From Spirochaetales bacterium (GTDB taxonomy: Bacteria > Desulfobacterota_D > UBA1144), in contig PCAG01000013.1 of NCBI GenBank assembly GCA_002730475.1, positions 1 through 8,402 of the forward strand: a stretch of DNA of 8,402 nucleotides, written 5' to 3'. The notes below the pieces were generated by a model. That model saw only the letters and a list, made by a program, of their open reading frames with translations, did no database searches and was not told the DNA's origin. Position 1 is the first letter of the stretch, and every line of letters begins with the position of its first letter. Made by a program: the position numbers and the translations under genes. Positions 5,899 through 8,402 of this stretch are shown here, one piece after another.

Positions 5899-7178
5899 TA
5901 TTTTGTGATGAGCCTAGTACCTTTGTCCTCATTAAAATAGTTCATGCCCCACTTGATTAATACGGAAATCTTATTATCGAACCCTATTAGGTATGAGATA
6001 TGAATAAAAATCCATAGAAGCCAAGCGATAAAACCCTTCGATGAAAAGAAGCCTAAATCGGCAACAGCCTTATTTCTTCCAATCACCGCCAAAAGGCCTT
6101 TGTCTTTATATCTGAATTCTTTTTTATGATCTTTACCTTGAGCTCTATTCTTAATTAGGTTAGCAACAAACCTACCAGATTGCATAGCAACAGTAGCAAT
6201 GCCAGGTAGGTACTTTCCATCATTTTTCAACCTAGCGAGATCCCCGATTACAAAAATATCGTCATACTTTGGTATTGAAAAATCTTTATTGACTAGAACT
6301 CTTCCAACCCTATCGAGCTCTACCCCTGTTGAATCGGCAAGAACTTTTCCCATTACGGATGCCATAACACCCGCTCCCCAAATAATTGTTTTAGACTCAA
6401 TTTTCCCTTCCGCACTCTCGCCAGCAAAAAAAACTGTTTCGTTTTGAATGTCGGTAACTTGGGATCCTACTAATACGTTTACACCCATACCTTCCAAATA
6501 TTTTTTTGTTGTTTTTGACAACGTCTCCTTAAACGAAGGAAGAAGATTGGGCATTGCTTCTAGCAAAATAATCTCACATTCCCTTTTTGTGTCTACATTG
6601 TGGAAATGCCCTTCTAAAGTCTTGAATGCCAAATCGGCTAAGGCTCCAGCCAGCTCAACACCCGTCGGTCCTCCCCCTATAATGACAAAGGTTAGAAGTT
6701 GCTTTTTTCTTTCGGGATCAGTTTCGTTTTCGGCAAGCTCGAAAGCGGTAAATATTCTACTTCGTATATCTAAGGCATCTTCGACCGTTTTTAAGCCAGG
6801 GGCACGTCTTTGCCAGTCGTGATGACCAAAATAATGGTGGCTAGCTCCAGTGGCAATGATTAAATCATCATATGGGATTTTCGTATGACTTGCAGTTTCT
6901 ATATACTTATTTCGAGGGTCAATCCCAGTAGCAACGTCGAGTCTAACAGTGATATTTTTTTTATCACCAAAGATAGATCTAATAGGGGCGCTAATATCAG
7001 GAGCCGAAATTGTTCCCGTTGCAACTTGGTATAATAGTGGTTGAAAGAGGTGAAAATTTCTTCTATCAATTATTGTTACATCTACATCAGAGCCTACTAG
7101 CTCGTGAACAGCATAGAGGCCCCCGAAGCCAGCTCCGACTACTACAACGTGATGCCTGTGCTCCATTGAGTCAACCAT
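5898..7178 (-). CDS. ndh: Type II NADH:quinone oxidoreductase (NDH-2), NAD(P)/FAD-dependent
   Basis: This 426-residue monotopic flavoenzyme passes electrons from NADH to membrane quinone without pumping ions. The FAD-binding Rossmann motif is VVGAGFGG (13-20), and the NDH-2 hallmark DRRNFHLFQPLLYQVATG spans 38-55. The NADH-binding fold has IIGGGPTGVELAG (166-178), and E207 closes its second strand, which favours NADH over NADPH. WGAG (267-270) and the FAD-contacting IGDLA (311-315) follow. PGIATVAMQSGRF (325-337) matches the quinone-site region, and a hydrophobic C-terminal stretch (about 383-400) anchors the protein to the membrane. Length is typical for the family. Two in-frame starts compete: ATG at 7178 (MVDSMEHRHH...) and ATG at 7166, which removes four residues. 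Neither has a good SD. The longer is listed, but the candidate promoter just upstream leaves it only a very short leader. The gene opens the multi-gene block and overlaps the lipoprotein gene by one base. Confidence 0.95.
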   Translation of the reverse strand: MVDSMEHRHHVVVVGAGFGGLYAVHELVGSDVDVTIIDRRNFHLFQPLLYQVATGTISAPDISAPIRSIFGDKKNITVRLDVATGIDPRNKYIETASHTKIPYDDLIIATGASHHYFGHHDWQRRAPGLKTVEDALDIRSRIFTAFELAENETDPERKKQLLTFVIIGGGPTGVELAGALADLAFKTLEGHFHNVDTKRECEIILLEAMPNLLPSFKETLSKTTKKYLEGMGVNVLVGSQVTDIQNETVFFAGESAEGKIESKTIIWGAGVMASVMGKVLADSTGVELDRVGRVLVNKDFSIPKYDDIFVIGDLARLKNDGKYLPGIATVAMQSGRFVANLIKNRAQGKDHKKEFRYKDKGLLAVIGRNKAVADLGFFSSKGFIAWLLWIFIHISYLIGFDNKISVLIKWGMNYFNEDKGTRLITK

Positions 7179-7298
7179 TTTTCAGACAATTAATTATAAC
7201 AGGTATGCATATAATTACTTTTCGTAAAACCATAGCGCAATAAAAAATACCTTAATAATTTTAGAAATCAAGGCATAAGGCAATTGGCAAAACTACTA
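7179..7298 (-). other. Intergenic spacer between ileS and ndh
   Basis: This AT-rich 120-base gap is the largest in the window. Apart from the candidate -10 near its ndh end I see no tRNA, riboswitch or stem-loop followed by a T-run. A CAATTG palindrome and a repeated GCCTT near the ileS end are too short to interpret. ileS may therefore be read through or terminate by a Rho-dependent route, which is inference. Confidence 0.6.
7193..7201 (-). promoter_or_regulatory. Candidate extended -10 promoter (TGTTATAAT) for ndh and the downstream block
   Basis: On the minus strand the 120-base gap between ileS and ndh contains TGT directly followed by a perfect TATAAT. This is the TGn-TATAAT form that can work without a good -35, and indeed no good TTGACA-like box lies 16-18 bases upstream. 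Transcription would start around 7186-7187, leaving about 8 bases before the first ATG (7178) and about 20 before the second (7166). The match is exact, but in AT-rich DNA such a hexamer can arise by chance. Confidence 0.5.
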
Positions 7299-8402
7299 TT
7301 AGATTTTTAATTGTTCCTCGCATCGTCGGCAGATATTTTTATCCGATTTGCTAAAATCCTTAGAATTATAATACATCCAACACCGCTGACATTTTTCATT
7401 TTTAGTTTTTTCAACCAAGATTTTCAAATCTTTTTTTTTGTTCTTTGAAACATTGAGCTCGGATACAATCAAAACTTTCTTGATTAATTCTAGATTATCA
7501 TTTAGAAAGTCCATATCGCTATCATCGCAACTTAAACTAACTTTGGCTTCAAGAGAGTTTCCGATGATTTTCATCTTTCTTTTGGCCTCAATTTCTTTTA
7601 AGACCTGATCTCTTATATCTAGAATTTTGTTCCATTTAGATTGGATTTCTAGGTCTACAAAGATATCATCAGAAAGTTGGCTGATAAAAACACTATCTTT
7701 CGTTAGAGGATTGGCCTTCCAAGCTTCTTCGGTAGTAAATGAGAGAACTGGTGCCAGCATTAGAGATAGCTCCTTAAATATTAACGATATAGCTGTTTGA
7801 GATGATTTTCTCTCTTTTGCATTCTTTGAATACGTATAAAGGATATCCTTTTGAATGTCCAAATAAATGGAACTTAAATCGTTAGAACAGAAATTGACAA
7901 TTTCGTTTATACCCAGATGAAACAGGTATGAACCAAAATATTTGTTATATTTCTCCTTAATATCTGAGAGCCTAACAAGAATCCACTTGTCTATCTCTTC
8001 AAGTTGGCCAAAATTAATTGATTCATCAATGTCAAAATCGTACAAGTTGCCCAAAAGAAATCGCAATGTATTCCTAATTTTTTTATACTTATCCGTAATG
8101 CTTGACAAAATATCATCAGAGATTCTTACCTCCGATGAGTAATCTTCAGATGCAACCCACAATCTCAATATGTCCGCACCATGTTGTTTAATGATTTTTT
8201 CAGGATCAAAAACATTGCCTTTCGATTTCGACATCTTTTGGCCTTTACCGTCAACCACAAAGCCATGCGTCAAGACAGCTTTATAGGGCGCGATTTGATT
8301 TATAGATACAGACGTCAGAAGACTACTTTGAAACCAGCCTCTGTGCTGGTCATTCCCCTCCAAATATAAATCTGCGGGATAATTATTATCTTTAATCAAT
8401 AC
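7299..8402 (-). CDS. ileS: Isoleucyl-tRNA synthetase, C-terminal part (5' end outside the window)
   Basis: This class I synthetase charges tRNA-Ile with isoleucine. The frame is open to the window edge, leaving the last 367 residues. The fragment starts within the catalytic domain at YPADLYLEGNDQHRGWFQSS, a stretch highly conserved in bacterial IleRS. It continues with THGFVVDG and the KMSKS loop (K56-S60 of the fragment), which binds ATP and stabilises the transition state. GADILRLWVAS and the helical anticodon-binding domain follow, including FTTEEAW. The C-terminus carries a zinc-finger module: C338-x2-C341 and C358-x2-C361. The very end is six residues after the last cysteine, as in typical bacterial IleRS of the E. 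coli type. The apparent start at 8399 is only an internal TTG (Leu) codon. In Proteobacteria ileS is often followed by lspA, but here ndh follows instead. Identification is certain. Confidence 0.97.
   Translation of the reverse strand, partial: VLIKDNNYPADLYLEGNDQHRGWFQSSLLTSVSINQIAPYKAVLTHGFVVDGKGQKMSKSKGNVFDPEKIIKQHGADILRLWVASEDYSSEVRISDDILSSITDKYKKIRNTLRFLLGNLYDFDIDESINFGQLEEIDKWILVRLSDIKEKYNKYFGSYLFHLGINEIVNFCSNDLSSIYLDIQKDILYTYSKNAKERKSSQTAISLIFKELSLMLAPVLSFTTEEAWKANPLTKDSVFISQLSDDIFVDLEIQSKWNKILDIRDQVLKEIEAKRKMKIIGNSLEAKVSLSCDDSDMDFLNDNLELIKKVLIVSELNVSKNKKKDLKILVEKTKNEKCQRCWMYYNSKDFSKSDKNICRRCEEQLKI

Noticed and set aside
6448..6822. Plus-strand open frame of 124 codons opposite ndh
   Set aside because: It lies entirely antisense to conserved NDH-2 motifs, is serine-rich in the way antisense frames often are, and has no neighbours on that strand.
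7270..7298. Possible terminator after ileS around the CAATTG palindrome
   Set aside because: The inverted repeat is only about six bases with no loop and no following T-run, so it does not meet the pattern of an intrinsic terminator.

Overview
The window comes from an AT-rich, tightly packed bacterial chromosome. Genes overlap or lie a few bases apart, and the longest gap is about 120 bases. The protein set points to a proteobacterium: HflK/HflC, a DUF2939 protein, an Adhesin_E-like lipoprotein, an OadB-type sodium pump subunit and an IleRS with the C-terminal zinc finger. The low GC and compact layout resemble streamlined marine lineages (SAR86-type Gammaproteobacteria would fit), but this placement is a low-confidence inference. 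I see no mobile element, CRISPR array, RNA gene or prophage signature.

Layout. Positions 1-264 (+) hold the 3' end of a sodium-pumping decarboxylase beta subunit. It converges on a long minus-strand block that fills the rest of the window. In transcription order (right to left) this block holds: the 3' part of ileS (8402-7299); a 120-base gap with a candidate extended -10 promoter; a type II NADH dehydrogenase; a small Adhesin_E-like lipoprotein; a PD-(D/E)XK nuclease-family protein with two CxxC pairs; a DUF2939 membrane-anchored protein; a dicarboxylate/amino-acid:cation symporter; hflK; hflC; a YdjM/DUF457-like membrane protein starting with TTG; and a 47-residue peptide with a degenerate MORN-like motif. 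Between ndh and the last peptide the largest gap is 42 bases and several junctions look translationally coupled (TAATG, SD inside the preceding gene), so these nine genes probably form one or two operons.

How they fit together. Most products act at or in the inner membrane: NADH oxidation to quinone without ion pumping (NDH-2), Na+ extrusion (the decarboxylase), probable Na+-coupled amino-acid uptake (the symporter), and control of FtsH membrane proteolysis (HflKC). The nuclease-family protein, the DUF2939 protein and the lipoprotein have no assigned role. The window looks mainly like housekeeping sequence. The least explained parts are the CxxC-bearing nuclease-family protein with its two uncharacterised neighbours, and the tiny MORN-like peptide after hflKC.
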